Shown here: positions 1 to 8,894 of the stretch, one piece after another
How the letters are laid out: every line of letters starts with the position of its first letter
Position numbering within the stretch: the first letter of the stretch is position 1
Origin: CAZFHA01 sp964518595
Lineage (GTDB): Bacteria > Bacillota > Clostridia > Saccharofermentanales > Saccharofermentanaceae
DNA: 64,000 bases
Assembly (NCBI GenBank): GCA_964518595.1
Contig: CAZFHA010000001.1
Coordinates: forward strand, 248,001 to 312,000
Direction of reading: 5' to 3'
The notes under the pieces: model-generated
Databases searched by the model: none
What the model was told of the DNA's origin: nothing
What the model saw: only the letters and a program-made list of their open reading frames with translations
Translations under genes and position numbers: made by a program

Positions 1-772
1 CATTTTCACCAAAACGAGCTGCAAAGAAGCCTTGTACCGCTCCGGCAAGAGAACCTACACCAGCCTGTACAAAAACATGAGTAGGCATATCTACGCCATC
101 CTCTTCTAACTGCTTCATAGCTTCTAAGGCCATGGTGCCATAACCCTGCATGATCCAAGCGGGAATTTCTTCATAGCCTTCCCAAGCTGTATCCTGTACT
201 ACCACACCATTATGAGCTTTAGCGTAGCGGTCAGCCATCCGAACACAGTCATCATAGTTTTCTGTGGTGATAGAAGCTTCAGCGCCCTCTGCTAAAATAT
301 TGGCTAAGCGAGTTTCGGATGAACCCATGGGCATATAAACAACTGCCTTCTGCTTCAAGCGGTTAGCCGTCCAAGCCACGCCACGACCATGATTTCCGTC
401 AGTAGCGGTAACGAAGGTTATTTCACCCAATTTCTCCCGCACTTCCGCTGAAACCATCTTCTCATAAGGTAGCTCCGAAATATCTTGACCTAGGCGTCCG
501 GCTAAGTACTTAGCCATAGCGAAAGATCCGCCTAAAACCTTAAAAGCATTAAGACCAAAGCGGTAAGACTCATCCTTTAAATAAACTGCCCCTACCTTTA
601 GGGTTTCTGCTAAAGCAGGCAATTTAACCAAGGGAGTCATACGATAATTCGGGATGCTCTCATGAAAAGCAATCGCTTTGTTCACTTCACTGTCAGAAAA
701 AAGAGCCAAAAGCTCAGCTTTCTCTTCCTGTGAACCCTTGGGCAACTGATTCATTGTCCACTTGATATCCAT
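1..772 (-). CDS. ygeX: Diaminopropionate ammonia-lyase, 3' end beyond the window
   Basis: PLP-dependent fold-type II lyase that converts 2,3-diaminopropionate to pyruvate and ammonia, acting in the cytoplasm. About 257 N-terminal residues are visible and the frame stays open to base 1. The start is the ATG at 772, preceded by an AAAGGAG site. The segment YRFGLNAFKVLGGS carries the expected PLP lysine (K78, close to K77 of the E. coli enzyme), and the later TDGNHGRGVAW segment is typical of the family. It lies 58 bp downstream of ridA on the same strand and shares its promoter. The reaction passes through 2-aminoacrylate, the substrate of RidA, so the pairing is biochemically sensible. Genes further downstream would lie left of the window. 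Confidence 0.92.
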   Translation of the reverse strand, partial: MDIKWTMNQLPKGSQEEKAELLALFSDSEVNKAIAFHESIPNYRMTPLVKLPALAETLKVGAVYLKDESYRFGLNAFKVLGGSFAMAKYLAGRLGQDISELPYEKMVSAEVREKLGEITFVTATDGNHGRGVAWTANRLKQKAVVYMPMGSSETRLANILAEGAEASITTENYDDCVRMADRYAKAHNGVVVQDTAWEGYEEIPAWIMQGYGTMALEAMKQLEEDGVDMPTHVFVQAGVGSLAGAVQGFFAARFGEN

Positions 773-830
773 CTCGATTCTCCTTTAATATCTACTTAAT
801 GTATTTCTGTAAAAATCTGATCAAAAGCTA

Positions 831-1205
831 TTAAGCCTTAGCAATAGCTTCAATTTCGAGCTCAGCGCCTAAAGGCAGAGCTGCAACTTGAATAGCACTT
901 CTAGCTGGGTAAGCATCAGTAAAGAAGGTAGCATAAACGTCATTAACAGTCTTATAGTCTGCTAAGTTGGTTACAAAGATAGTTGTCTTAATGATGTTAG
1001 CCATGGTCAGTCCTTGACTCTCTAGAATGCTCTTAATATTTGTCAGTGACTGACGAGCTTGCGCTTCAATTCCTGTAGCCAAAACGCCCTCGCCTGGGAT
1101 TAAAGGTAGCTGACCGGATATAAAAATCAGCCCATCCGACTCGATTGCCTGAGAATAAGGTCCGATGGCCAATGGGGCTGTCTCTGTTGAAATTACACGT
1201 TTCAT
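831..1205 (-). CDS. ridA: RidA family 2-iminobutanoate/2-iminopropanoate deaminase
   Basis: 124-aa YjgF/YER057c/UK114 protein of normal length. It hydrolyses reactive enamine/imine products of PLP enzymes, such as 2-aminoacrylate, to keto acids and ammonia. Family hallmarks visible are IGPYSQAI near the N-terminus, FISGQLP, and the C-terminal stretch PARSAIQVAALPLGAELEIEA with the substrate-binding Arg. The ATG at 1205 has a GAGGAG site. It is the first gene of a leftward ridA-ygeX unit and would protect the cell from the aminoacrylate made by the second gene. A promoter and an upstream palindromic box (1298-1316) precede it. Confidence 0.95.
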   Translation of the reverse strand: MKRVISTETAPLAIGPYSQAIESDGLIFISGQLPLIPGEGVLATGIEAQARQSLTNIKSILESQGLTMANIIKTTIFVTNLADYKTVNDVYATFFTDAYPARSAIQVAALPLGAELEIEAIAKA

Positions 1206-1263
1206 ACTAAATCTCCTCTTTTTCGCATGTCTTTATATGTGAAATTGTTCAATTTTCTGCTTA

Positions 1264-1292
1264 ATAGTAGCATAAAAAAATTATCATTTCAA
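1264..1292 (-). promoter_or_regulatory. Promoter of ridA-ygeX
   Basis: On the minus strand TTGAAA (1292-1287) and TACTAT (1269-1264) are separated by exactly 17 bp, a good sigma-A promoter. Transcription would begin near 1257, about 50 bp before the ridA start codon. Confidence 0.7.
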
Positions 1293-1297
1293 TAAAC

Positions 1298-1316
1298 TTT
1301 AATCACATAGATAAAA
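1298..1316. promoter_or_regulatory. Palindromic box shared with the hydantoinase promoter
   Basis: TTTAATC-ACATA-GATAAAA is an inverted repeat with one mismatch between the arms. It ends 5 bp upstream of the ridA -35 element. A near-identical box with perfect arms stands at the same 5-bp distance from the -35 of the hydantoinase gene (19189-19211). The position upstream of -35 suits an activator. A third left half, ATTTTTATCACA at 1355-1366, has only a degenerate right half. Confidence 0.65.
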
Positions 1317-1512
1317 CTTTATCGAAATGCTAAAAAAAAGCCGTTCTGTAAGAAATTTTTATCACAATCAGCGAGAATGAAGCGACCCAAGTAACAGAAA
1401 GTTTGTCCTTGGTAGAGGCACCGGACAAGGGGGCTATACATAGCTTAAAATCGGTCTTTTTTTCTCAAAGAAGGACAGAATTCCGTGCGAAATGAAAATC
1501 ATTTTTTTATTT

Positions 1513-1530
1513 GAAAAAGAGCGCTCTCTT
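1513..1530 (-). terminator. Probable terminator after the response regulator gene
   Basis: On the minus strand AAGAG-AGCG-CTCTT is followed by a T run. It lies 45 bp past the stop codon of the leftward response regulator gene. The rest of 1206-1574 holds the ridA promoter and box, plus a weak stem TTGTCC/GGACAA near 1402-1427. I see no gene there. Confidence 0.45.
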
Positions 1531-1574
1531 ATCCTCTGTGTAAAATTTTAGCGCAGGAAATTACCGTTTTTCGA

Positions 1575-3089
1575 TCAATCATCCCCCAAAGACAACTGAA
1601 TAAACTCTTTGGGGGAGAGCCCTGTCACCTGCTTAAAGCGTTTACTAAAATAAAAAATATCCGCATAGCCCACTTGCTGTGCAATTTCAGATATCTTATA
1701 TTTCTGCTCCCCCAGTAATTCCTTAGCAGCATCAATACGTACCGTGGTTATGTACTGCAAAATAGAAGTGCCGTGTACCTTCTTAAAGAGGCTACCCATA
1801 TAAGAGATGTTTAATTGAAAAAGTTCTGCCAATCCCGCCACCGTTAAATCTGGATTCCCATAATTATGCTGGATATAGGTAATGATTTTTTTACTAATGG
1901 CAATATCCGAGGGTAAGTTCTCACTGATTTCCATACAAGCCAGCCCCGTATTAAGAGCCGTCGCCTTGAGGTTATCTAGTTTGTACTCTTCATCCAAGAG
2001 TTGTGTAATGAAGGTAGAAATAGATTCTTCCCGTCCCAGGGGATTTGTAAGTCGCAGATGATAGGTAAGAAAAATTTCATGCAAAACAAGTTGTAACACT
2101 TCCGCACTTCCACTCTCCTCAACCAAACAGAAAAGCTGGTTCAAATATAGCCTAAGATTGGCCTTGTCTTTGGCATTAAGTAAGTAGGACATTTGTATCC
2201 GAATATCGGCAATTTCTTTTTGCGGAAAAATTTTGTTCGTCTGAGAAGAACTCTCTACCAAAGTAGGCTCTTGATAGAAATAATAGCGGTACAACTGTTG
2301 CAACGTTTCCTGATAAGCCTGTCGCAACTCTCTTTGCAGCGAGAAGTTCCGTCCAAGAACAGAAAAACTAAATAGCCTGCTTCGGGCCTTTAGCTGTTGT
2401 AAAAGAGCTGTCACTTTCGCCCTCTCCGAACCATCCCGACAGAAAATCTGTAGAATAAAACGACATTCGCTTTCTTGGAGTAGTAGATGGGTGATTTCTT
2501 CCTGTCCTAGTTCACGCTTCAAGTCACTAAGTAGCGCTGTCGAAAGGGGAAGCAAAAATATTCCTACAAAGAAGCCGGAATCAAAGGAGCTAAACTCCGG
2601 GCACTTGAGGTAGAATTTTGCAAGGTCTAGGTTGCCTTCCAGCACCTCCTGATATAGCCACAACCGTTGATAATCGTGCTGTTCCCGAGTCTGTCTTTCA
2701 TCTCGATCTTGTTGGTCAATTTTATGAATACAAGACTTTAGAGCCGTAGTCAAAGCCGCCGCTGAAGCCGGCTTCAGCAAATATTCTGTGACGCCATACT
2801 TAATTGCCGACTGGGCATAACCGAAATCTGCAAAACCGGATAGCAGAATGATCTTAACTTGTGGATAATCCCGGCTGATTCTTTCTGCGGTTTCTAAACC
2901 ATCGAGAAGGGGCATCTTAATATCTAAGATGACAATGTCTAGGGATTCCTGTAAACGCATTAACACTGCCGCACCATTTTCCGCCTCAGCAACCAGCTCC
3001 AAGTGTAACTCTTCCCAAGGAATGATCTTTTTCAATTTTTGACGGATAAAATACTCATCATCAGCAATAAGCAGCCGGTATTTACGCAT
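1575..3089 (-). CDS. YesN-like response regulator, AraC-type
   Basis: 504-aa DNA-binding response regulator. An N-terminal receiver domain (about residues 4-120) contains LDIKMPLLDG with the phospho-acceptor Asp and the later conserved Lys in YLLKPAS. A roughly 250-residue linker follows, then an AraC/XylS double helix-turn-helix at about 400-500, ending in YADIFYFSKRFKQVTGLSPKEF. The ATG at 3089 has a GGAGGTG site inside the 3' end of the kinase gene, and the two genes overlap by 8 bp, so they are translationally coupled. With the kinase it very probably controls the adjacent fucosidase/ABC operon on the opposite strand. Confidence 0.93.
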   Translation of the reverse strand: MRKYRLLIADDEYFIRQKLKKIIPWEELHLELVAEAENGAAVLMRLQESLDIVILDIKMPLLDGLETAERISRDYPQVKIILLSGFADFGYAQSAIKYGVTEYLLKPASAAALTTALKSCIHKIDQQDRDERQTREQHDYQRLWLYQEVLEGNLDLAKFYLKCPEFSSFDSGFFVGIFLLPLSTALLSDLKRELGQEEITHLLLQESECRFILQIFCRDGSERAKVTALLQQLKARSRLFSFSVLGRNFSLQRELRQAYQETLQQLYRYYFYQEPTLVESSSQTNKIFPQKEIADIRIQMSYLLNAKDKANLRLYLNQLFCLVEESGSAEVLQLVLHEIFLTYHLRLTNPLGREESISTFITQLLDEEYKLDNLKATALNTGLACMEISENLPSDIAISKKIITYIQHNYGNPDLTVAGLAELFQLNISYMGSLFKKVHGTSILQYITTVRIDAAKELLGEQKYKISEIAQQVGYADIFYFSKRFKQVTGLSPKEFIQLSLGDD

Positions 3090-4818
3090 CCTTTTGCACC
3101 TCCTTTTTAACTTTAAGGGTTACCTTGAAGCCACCTTCTGAGAGGTTTTCTAGCTCCACAGCAGATTCGTCACCATAGTAAAGTTCAATCCGGCGGCGAA
3201 CATTATAAATGCCAAAATGCTTATCCAAGGGTTCTCGAAGCCCCTTGAGCTTCTGGGGACTAATACCTACCCCATTATCACTAACCGTAATGTAAATCCA
3301 CTGGTCTTGGCTCTTTACCGTAATCTCAATCTTTCCTCGGAAGGTGATTGCGGAAATGCCATGCTCAATGCTGTTTTCCACCAGAGGTTGTAAAAGCAGC
3401 TTTAAACATTGGCAGTTTAAGAGTGACTCTTCACAGTGAATCCTAAAGTCAAAAGTATTACCATAGCGAATTTGCATGATCGTCAGAAAGGCACGGGTAA
3501 TTTCTAGTTCCTCAGCTATAGAAACAAACAGCTTACCATCACTCAAGCAACCACGATAAAAAGCAGATAGGTTCATTACAATTTCTATCAGAATTTGATT
3601 CTCGCCTAACTCAGCTAAGGCACAGATATTTTCCAGTGTATTATAAAGAAAATGAGGATTGATCTGCTCTTGCAGTAAATCCAAAGACAATTTAGCCTTC
3701 TCATTTTGGGCTGTAAGCAACTCATTTTTTAGTTCTTCTTGGGTAAGAAGCATGCTATTAAAGGAGTTAAGTAAAATCAGAGTGTCCTGATCATTGGCGA
3801 TTTGCGGATTTATGGTTCCCCATTGACCTCGACTAATTTTCTTAGTGTGTAAAATCAATTTATGCAGTGGTGTGGTAATGGTGGACGAGATTTTTTGAGC
3901 CAGAAACCAATAGAGTAGCAAGCATAAAGCTGATATAAGTAGGCTAATTAGTAGCGCCGATCCCAGAGAAGAAATAAAAGAGTAGTATTTCACCTCTTTG
4001 ATGATGTACCAGTCCAACCGCTCATAATAGTGAGAAAACACCACAGCTTGTGAAAAAAAGGCGCGTGTAAAAGGTTGTTGCTCTCCGGTAAAGTCGAGCT
4101 GCAGATATGGGCTACCAATCTTGTTTACATCGGTATCACTTTCAATGTTGCCTTGATGATTTACAATCAAAATTTTTGTTGTGGAGGAGAGGTGAGTTTG
4201 GTAGGTACTGGAAATCGCCGACTCTGGTATGGCAATTTCAATGTAACCTAGCATTTCTCCCGTAGAGTAGCTATAAAAATCACAAAAATACGACAAGGTA
4301 TGAAGGCTCTCACTGGGATTGGTGCGGGAATTTTTTTGGGTAGATCGCCAGGTTGGTCCGGAAATTTCTGCCGCCAAGTCCGGCAAGTCATTTCTTGGCA
4401 CTGCTTCTGTGGAAATAAGCAGGCGATTATCGGTTCCATAAATGGAAACAGAATAAATAAAGCGAGTAGACTGAATGATGGCATAAAGACGATCTTTAGC
4501 TGAACCTGTCAGATTATAGGTGAAATGGTCTTTCTGGCGGTTATAGGCATGACAAACTTCCTGTATATCTTCATCCAGCTTAATAGTATTAGAGTAATTT
4601 TCCACTGAAGTAAGGAAAAAATCTAGCTGCTGACTAATAGAGTCCAATTCGTTGGCAGAAGCCCTCGTCTCTGATTGGGTAAAGTAGGTCAAAAAGACCA
4701 GATTATTAGCCAGAAATAGCAGGAGAAATATCATCGTCGAACTAAGAAACATTGAAAAGAAGAATTTATTCTGAATGGAAAGTTTTTTCAGTCGCTCCTT
4801 AAGCATGTTATTCACCAT
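3082..4818 (-). CDS. YesM-like sensor histidine kinase
   Basis: 578-aa membrane sensor. TM1 lies at about residues 20-45, an extracellular sensing region of about 240 residues follows, then TM2 at about 285-310, a HAMP segment, the His_kinase domain (INPHFLYNTLEN carries the phospho-acceptor His) and a C-terminal HATPase (DNGVGI, then a glycine-rich end). This is the two-component class usually placed beside CUT1 sugar transporters. The start is taken at 4818. An ATG four codons downstream is also possible, since the upstream site (AGGGA) is only fair. It is divergent from the fucosidase gene. Confidence 0.92.
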   Translation of the reverse strand: MVNNMLKERLKKLSIQNKFFFSMFLSSTMIFLLLFLANNLVFLTYFTQSETRASANELDSISQQLDFFLTSVENYSNTIKLDEDIQEVCHAYNRQKDHFTYNLTGSAKDRLYAIIQSTRFIYSVSIYGTDNRLLISTEAVPRNDLPDLAAEISGPTWRSTQKNSRTNPSESLHTLSYFCDFYSYSTGEMLGYIEIAIPESAISSTYQTHLSSTTKILIVNHQGNIESDTDVNKIGSPYLQLDFTGEQQPFTRAFFSQAVVFSHYYERLDWYIIKEVKYYSFISSLGSALLISLLISALCLLLYWFLAQKISSTITTPLHKLILHTKKISRGQWGTINPQIANDQDTLILLNSFNSMLLTQEELKNELLTAQNEKAKLSLDLLQEQINPHFLYNTLENICALAELGENQILIEIVMNLSAFYRGCLSDGKLFVSIAEELEITRAFLTIMQIRYGNTFDFRIHCEESLLNCQCLKLLLQPLVENSIEHGISAITFRGKIEITVKSQDQWIYITVSDNGVGISPQKLKGLREPLDKHFGIYNVRRRIELYYGDESAVELENLSEGGFKVTLKVKKEVQKDA

Positions 4819-4864
4819 GAATCCCTATATGCGCCCAGTTTTCCGTCTCATTTTTGTACAGTAT

Positions 4865-4954
4865 ACCTATAAATTTGTGATAATTCTAGATATTAAGAAG
4901 TTTTATAGGTAAGTTTCTCAGCTAGGGATTCCAAGAATTTTCTCATGCTATACT
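4865..4954. promoter_or_regulatory. Divergent kinase/fucosidase control region
   Basis: A 9-bp inverted repeat, ACCTATAAA (4865-4873) and TTTATAGGT (4902-4910), lies between the two start regions. For the rightward operon an extended -10, TG-C-TATACT, occurs at 4946-4954 without a good -35, as expected of an activator-dependent promoter. Binding by the AraC-type response regulator is inferred, not shown. Confidence 0.45.
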
Positions 4955-4991
4955 GGGGTCAATTATCCCATAATTGAAGGAGGTTGTAGCT

Positions 4992-6305
4992 ATGACTACT
5001 TCTATCGTTGCCGCCAGAACAGAACGCACCCAATGGTACCGGGAAGCTCGTTTCGGTATGTTTATTCATTGGGGTCTATATGCCATTCCGGCCAGAGGGG
5101 AGTGGCTAAGAAGTCTAGAAAGAATGCCTAAGGAAACCTATAAACAGTATATGAATGAGTTTACTGCCAGTGCTTATGAACCCAGAAAATGGGCTCAACT
5201 CGCCAAAAAGGCTGGCATGAAGTACGCGGTATTCACAGCTAAGCATCATGATGGATTTTGCCTCTATGATTCCGCCTATAGTGACTTCACTTCCATGCAA
5301 GCGCCATGCAAGCGTGATTTGACCGCTGAATTTCTCGAGGCTTTTCGCGCTGAAGGGATTAAGGTGGGTCTCTATTTCTCTCTCATTGACTGGAATCATT
5401 CGGATTATCCCCACTATGGTGATTTAATTCATCCCATGCGTGACAATAAGGCCTATAAGTCTACCGTCCATGACTTCCCTAATTATTTACAGTTTATGCA
5501 TAATCAGGTTCGCGAACTGCTGACTAACTACGGACACCTAGATCTGATGTGGTTTGATTTTTCTTACGAAGGCATGTCTTGCGAAAAATGGCGAGCTACA
5601 GAGCTAATTACCATGGTCAGGGAACTGCAGCCCCATCTGATTATTGATAATCGGCTGGAAGGTAGCTCTGAAAATGCCGGTTCGATTCGGAGCTTGGAAC
5701 CAACTTTGTATTCCGGAGATTTCGCTTCACCGGAGCAAATGATCCCACCAGCCGGTTTAAAAGATGCCGGTGGTAGTCCAATTCCTTGGGAAGCCTGTAT
5801 CACCCTTAATAATCATTGGGGCTATTACGCCCAAGACAAGCACTACAAATCTGCGCAGTTGGTTCTGCGTACACTGGTAGAATGCGTAAGCAAGGATGGT
5901 AATCTGCTTTTAAATGTGGGCCCGGATGCCAAAGGGCGAATTCCGCAAGAATCACAGAGAATTTTAGAAGAGGTCGGCCAATGGATGGCTGATAATCATG
6001 ACAGTATTTATGGTTGTGGAGCTGTCGATTTACCGAAACCAGAATGGGGACGATACACCGGCAAAGGTAAACGCCTCTATGCTCATGTAATGGAAGAACA
6101 AGTGGGAGCTATCTGTCTTTTGGGTCTGGCAGGTAAAATCGAAAAAATGCGTCTGCTCAAAGACGGTTCGGAAATTCAAGAAAGCTCTTATTGGAATCTG
6201 AAAGAATACAAAGAACATAGTTATTTTTTCTTTGATAGCAAGGCCGAGGATGCCTACCCCCTACCTGACCCCACAGATACAGTGGTAGAGATCTTTCTAA
6301 AATAG
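4992..6305 (+). CDS. GH29 alpha-L-fucosidase, cytoplasmic
   Basis: 437-aa glycoside hydrolase family 29 enzyme that removes alpha-linked L-fucose from oligosaccharides or glycoconjugates. The N-terminal FGMFIHWGLYAIPARGEW and FTAKHHDGF motifs are diagnostic, and D189 in DLMWFDF fits the catalytic nucleophile. There is no signal peptide, so it acts on imported glycans. The true start is the ATG at 4992, 7 bp after AAGGAGG. A TTG lying upstream in frame precedes the ribosome binding site and is rejected. It heads a rightward cluster with a sugar ABC transporter and a transglutaminase-like protein, and is probably switched on by the divergent two-component system. Confidence 0.93.
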   Translation: MTTSIVAARTERTQWYREARFGMFIHWGLYAIPARGEWLRSLERMPKETYKQYMNEFTASAYEPRKWAQLAKKAGMKYAVFTAKHHDGFCLYDSAYSDFTSMQAPCKRDLTAEFLEAFRAEGIKVGLYFSLIDWNHSDYPHYGDLIHPMRDNKAYKSTVHDFPNYLQFMHNQVRELLTNYGHLDLMWFDFSYEGMSCEKWRATELITMVRELQPHLIIDNRLEGSSENAGSIRSLEPTLYSGDFASPEQMIPPAGLKDAGGSPIPWEACITLNNHWGYYAQDKHYKSAQLVLRTLVECVSKDGNLLLNVGPDAKGRIPQESQRILEEVGQWMADNHDSIYGCGAVDLPKPEWGRYTGKGKRLYAHVMEEQVGAICLLGLAGKIEKMRLLKDGSEIQESSYWNLKEYKEHSYFFFDSKAEDAYPLPDPTDTVVEIFLK

Positions 6306-6549
6306 AGGCAGAACAGAAAAGTAATGAGTCTAGATCAGCTTTACATGAATCTGATTCTGGGTAGTCAACCATACTTTTATCACTTTGCACTAAATACAGA
6401 AGGCAAATCGCACTTTTTATCAGAATTAGCCCAAATCAAATACAAAAAAGACAAAGTTTTGTATTTTGTCCATTTGTTTAGACAGCGCTTTTTCAGATAA
6501 TGAGTTTAACAAATTCACCGATTCAAATTGTGTATATGGAGGGACAAAC

Positions 6550-7905
6550 ATGAAAAAATTCTTGGCACTTCTTTTAGTCAGTTTTATGTCTATAGCTCTA
6601 TTTAGTGGCTGTGGCTCGAACTCTGAAACCACTGGGGGAGCCGCTGCGGGCTCAGGCAGTGGTAGCAAAGCGGTGGAAGCCGCTTCCACCGATAAAGTTA
6701 CCATTCGCCTACTTACCCGGATGGCCGGTACATCCACCCAAGTTCAAATCTATAATGAGGTTATTGATGAGTTTAAAGCTGCCCATCCCGAAGTCACCGT
6801 TGTAGACGATTCACAAGGTGATGAGTCGGCCTTTAACAATATTTTAAAAACTGACATGGCCTCCGGCAGTATGGCTAATATTTTCCGCATCCAAGGGGTA
6901 GCCAATTTGGGTAAGTATATTGATGAGGGCTATATCCTCAATGTAGAACCCTATATTAAAGAAGATAAAGTCTGGGGCGGCGGTTTTACCGAGGGAGCAC
7001 TAAACTACTACAAGTTACCGGATAGAGAAGGTATCTATGGTGTGCCCTGCGAAGGTGGCTTAATTGGCATTTACTATAATGAAAAGATTTTTCAGGATTG
7101 TGGCATTACTAAATTCCCTGAGACTTGGACAGAATTCAAAGCTGCTATTGCCAAAATCAAAGAGAACAATATCACCCCTATTGCCCTTGGCGCTAAGTCT
7201 TCTTATATGGCCGGCCACCTACACGACCAAATTTTTTACAAGTGGATGGGAACCGAGGCCGCTAAAAAACTAGGTGACAGATCCCTCTCTTGGACAGATC
7301 CCGAGGTGGTAAAGACATTTTCCTTTGTACAAGAACTGATTGACGCCGGAGCCTTCTCCGATGGCGCAGCCGGACTTAGCGATGAAATTGTCAAAACAGA
7401 TTTTATGAATGGCGATGCGGCCATGATGATTACCGGACCTTGGAATATTTCCAGTTTTGCCGATCCCGAGCAGTGTCCGGAATATCAAAATATCCGCCTA
7501 GCAAAATTCCCTTATTTTGAAGAAAAACCAGAGTTCAAAAATAATGATATGCAGATCATCTCACCCTACATGGTTAATGGTAAATTGCAAGGCAAAGAAT
7601 TAGAGCTAACTATGGAACTGGTTAAAATGCTCACCAGCAAAGAAACCTCCAGCCGTTTTGCTAATGAAGCCGGACAATTAATTCCACGCACTGACATTGA
7701 AGTCGACAAGGCCAAAGTTGATCCGCTCTTTACCACCAACATTGATCTGTGCGCCACCTCCACCGGAATGGCCGTGGATGTCTTTGACTATGATCCGCTG
7801 GCCTCCATGCAAGACCGTACCCGTAACTCAATTGTAGGACTTTTCACCGGTTCTACACCGGAGCAGGCCGCCCAAGAGATTCAATCCGAAGTAGATAAAG
7901 GCTGA
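6550..7905 (+). CDS. CUT1 sugar-binding lipoprotein
   Basis: 451-aa extracellular solute-binding protein (family 1). The signal peptide MKKFLALLLVSFMSIALFSGC ends in a lipobox with the lipidated Cys at about residue 21, followed by a Gly/Ser-rich linker. The start is the ATG at 6550 after GGAGGG; an in-frame ATG 84 bp upstream has no site. It delivers an oligosaccharide to the two permeases encoded downstream. No ATPase is encoded here, so a shared MsmK-type ATPase elsewhere is expected. The 244-bp gap before it contains two CTTTTTATCA-like direct repeats but no promoter I would trust. Confidence 0.92.
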   Translation: MKKFLALLLVSFMSIALFSGCGSNSETTGGAAAGSGSGSKAVEAASTDKVTIRLLTRMAGTSTQVQIYNEVIDEFKAAHPEVTVVDDSQGDESAFNNILKTDMASGSMANIFRIQGVANLGKYIDEGYILNVEPYIKEDKVWGGGFTEGALNYYKLPDREGIYGVPCEGGLIGIYYNEKIFQDCGITKFPETWTEFKAAIAKIKENNITPIALGAKSSYMAGHLHDQIFYKWMGTEAAKKLGDRSLSWTDPEVVKTFSFVQELIDAGAFSDGAAGLSDEIVKTDFMNGDAAMMITGPWNISSFADPEQCPEYQNIRLAKFPYFEEKPEFKNNDMQIISPYMVNGKLQGKELELTMELVKMLTSKETSSRFANEAGQLIPRTDIEVDKAKVDPLFTTNIDLCATSTGMAVDVFDYDPLASMQDRTRNSIVGLFTGSTPEQAAQEIQSEVDKG

Positions 7906-7920
7906 TGGATAAAAATAGGG

Positions 7921-7965
7921 GGTGCGGTTTTCAAAAGTTAAAGCTTTCTGGAGCCGCACCTTTTC
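7921..7965 (+). terminator. Intra-operon attenuating terminator
   Basis: GGTGCGG (7921-7927) pairs with CCGCACC (7954-7960), extended by wobble pairs and followed by TTTT. It lies between the binding-protein gene and the first permease gene. Partial termination here would make binding protein in excess of permease. Confidence 0.65.
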
Positions 7966-8002
7966 TATCCCGATAGATTCATAAAAAGGAGGCCACCACC
8001 AA

Positions 8003-8884
8003 GTGAATATGAGAAATTCTAAGGCCAAGCTCTTTGCCCTTTGTTTTCTGCTGCCGGCCTTTATTATCTACCTGCTCTTTCAAATCATTCCACTTTTTGG
8101 CGCAATCTATTTTTCTTTATCCCAATGGAATGGTTTAGCGGGTTCCGCCATTGAGTTTGTCTGGTTCAAAAACTATATTATCTTGTTCCAGGACCCGAAC
8201 TTTCTTCTGTCTCTGGCGAATATGGGCAGAATGGTACTCTTTAGCGTACTTTTTCATACACCTATCGCTCTACTTCTAGCCGTAACTCTGCAGTCCTGCC
8301 GCAAAGGTTTTCGTTTTTTTAAAGCTGTATATTTTGTGCCGACAGTTTTCCCTTTAGCTGCAGTAGGTCTAATGTGGTACTTTATTTTCATGCCGAAAGG
8401 TTCGTTTAATGCGCTTTTGGAGGCTATGGGTTTGGCTTCTCTCGTGACCCCTTGGCTAGTAAACCCTAGCACGGCTATGAATACAATTATTTTTGTTAAT
8501 ATTTGGGCAGGTATCGGCTACTTTATGGTTATTTTATTGGCTGGTTTGACCACCATTTCTCAAGATGTTTACGAGGCGGCGGAGATTGATGGTGCTAATG
8601 CTGTCACCAAGTTTTTCCGAATTACCGTCCCTCTACTTAAACCCATTATTACCATGTGCATCCTTATGGATATCATCGGCTCTATTAAGGTCTTTGATTT
8701 GGTGTTTGTAATGACAGAAGGCGGACCTAATGGCTTAACCAACCTGCCCACTACCTTGATGTATCAGGAAGCCTTTAAGTATGACCATTATGGTATTGGT
8801 AGTGCTATCGGTGTGGTAATTCTGGTGATTTGTCTGATTGGAACACTAACCAGCGAATTTGTTACCCGAACAAGAGAAAAGTAG
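8003..8884 (+). CDS. CUT1 ABC permease (MalF/UgpA type)
   Basis: 293-aa inner-membrane permease with about six transmembrane helices. The EAA loop is visible as YEAAEIDGANAVTKFFRITVP at about residues 190-210. The GTG at 8003 is 10 bp after AAGGAGG; an ATG two codons further on is an alternative start. It forms the transport pore with the next gene product, fed by the lipoprotein encoded at 6550. It may import fucosylated oligosaccharides, judging from the fucosidase neighbour. Confidence 0.92.
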   Translation: MNMRNSKAKLFALCFLLPAFIIYLLFQIIPLFGAIYFSLSQWNGLAGSAIEFVWFKNYIILFQDPNFLLSLANMGRMVLFSVLFHTPIALLLAVTLQSCRKGFRFFKAVYFVPTVFPLAAVGLMWYFIFMPKGSFNALLEAMGLASLVTPWLVNPSTAMNTIIFVNIWAGIGYFMVILLAGLTTISQDVYEAAEIDGANAVTKFFRITVPLLKPIITMCILMDIIGSIKVFDLVFVMTEGGPNGLTNLPTTLMYQEAFKYDHYGIGSAIGVVILVICLIGTLTSEFVTRTREK

Positions 8885-8894
8885 GTGAATCAAA

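Noticed and set aside
6485..6500. Catabolite-responsive (cre) site before the first sugar-binding lipoprotein
   Set aside because: AGCGCTTTTTCA has the central CG but the flanking bases and spacing do not match the cre consensus.
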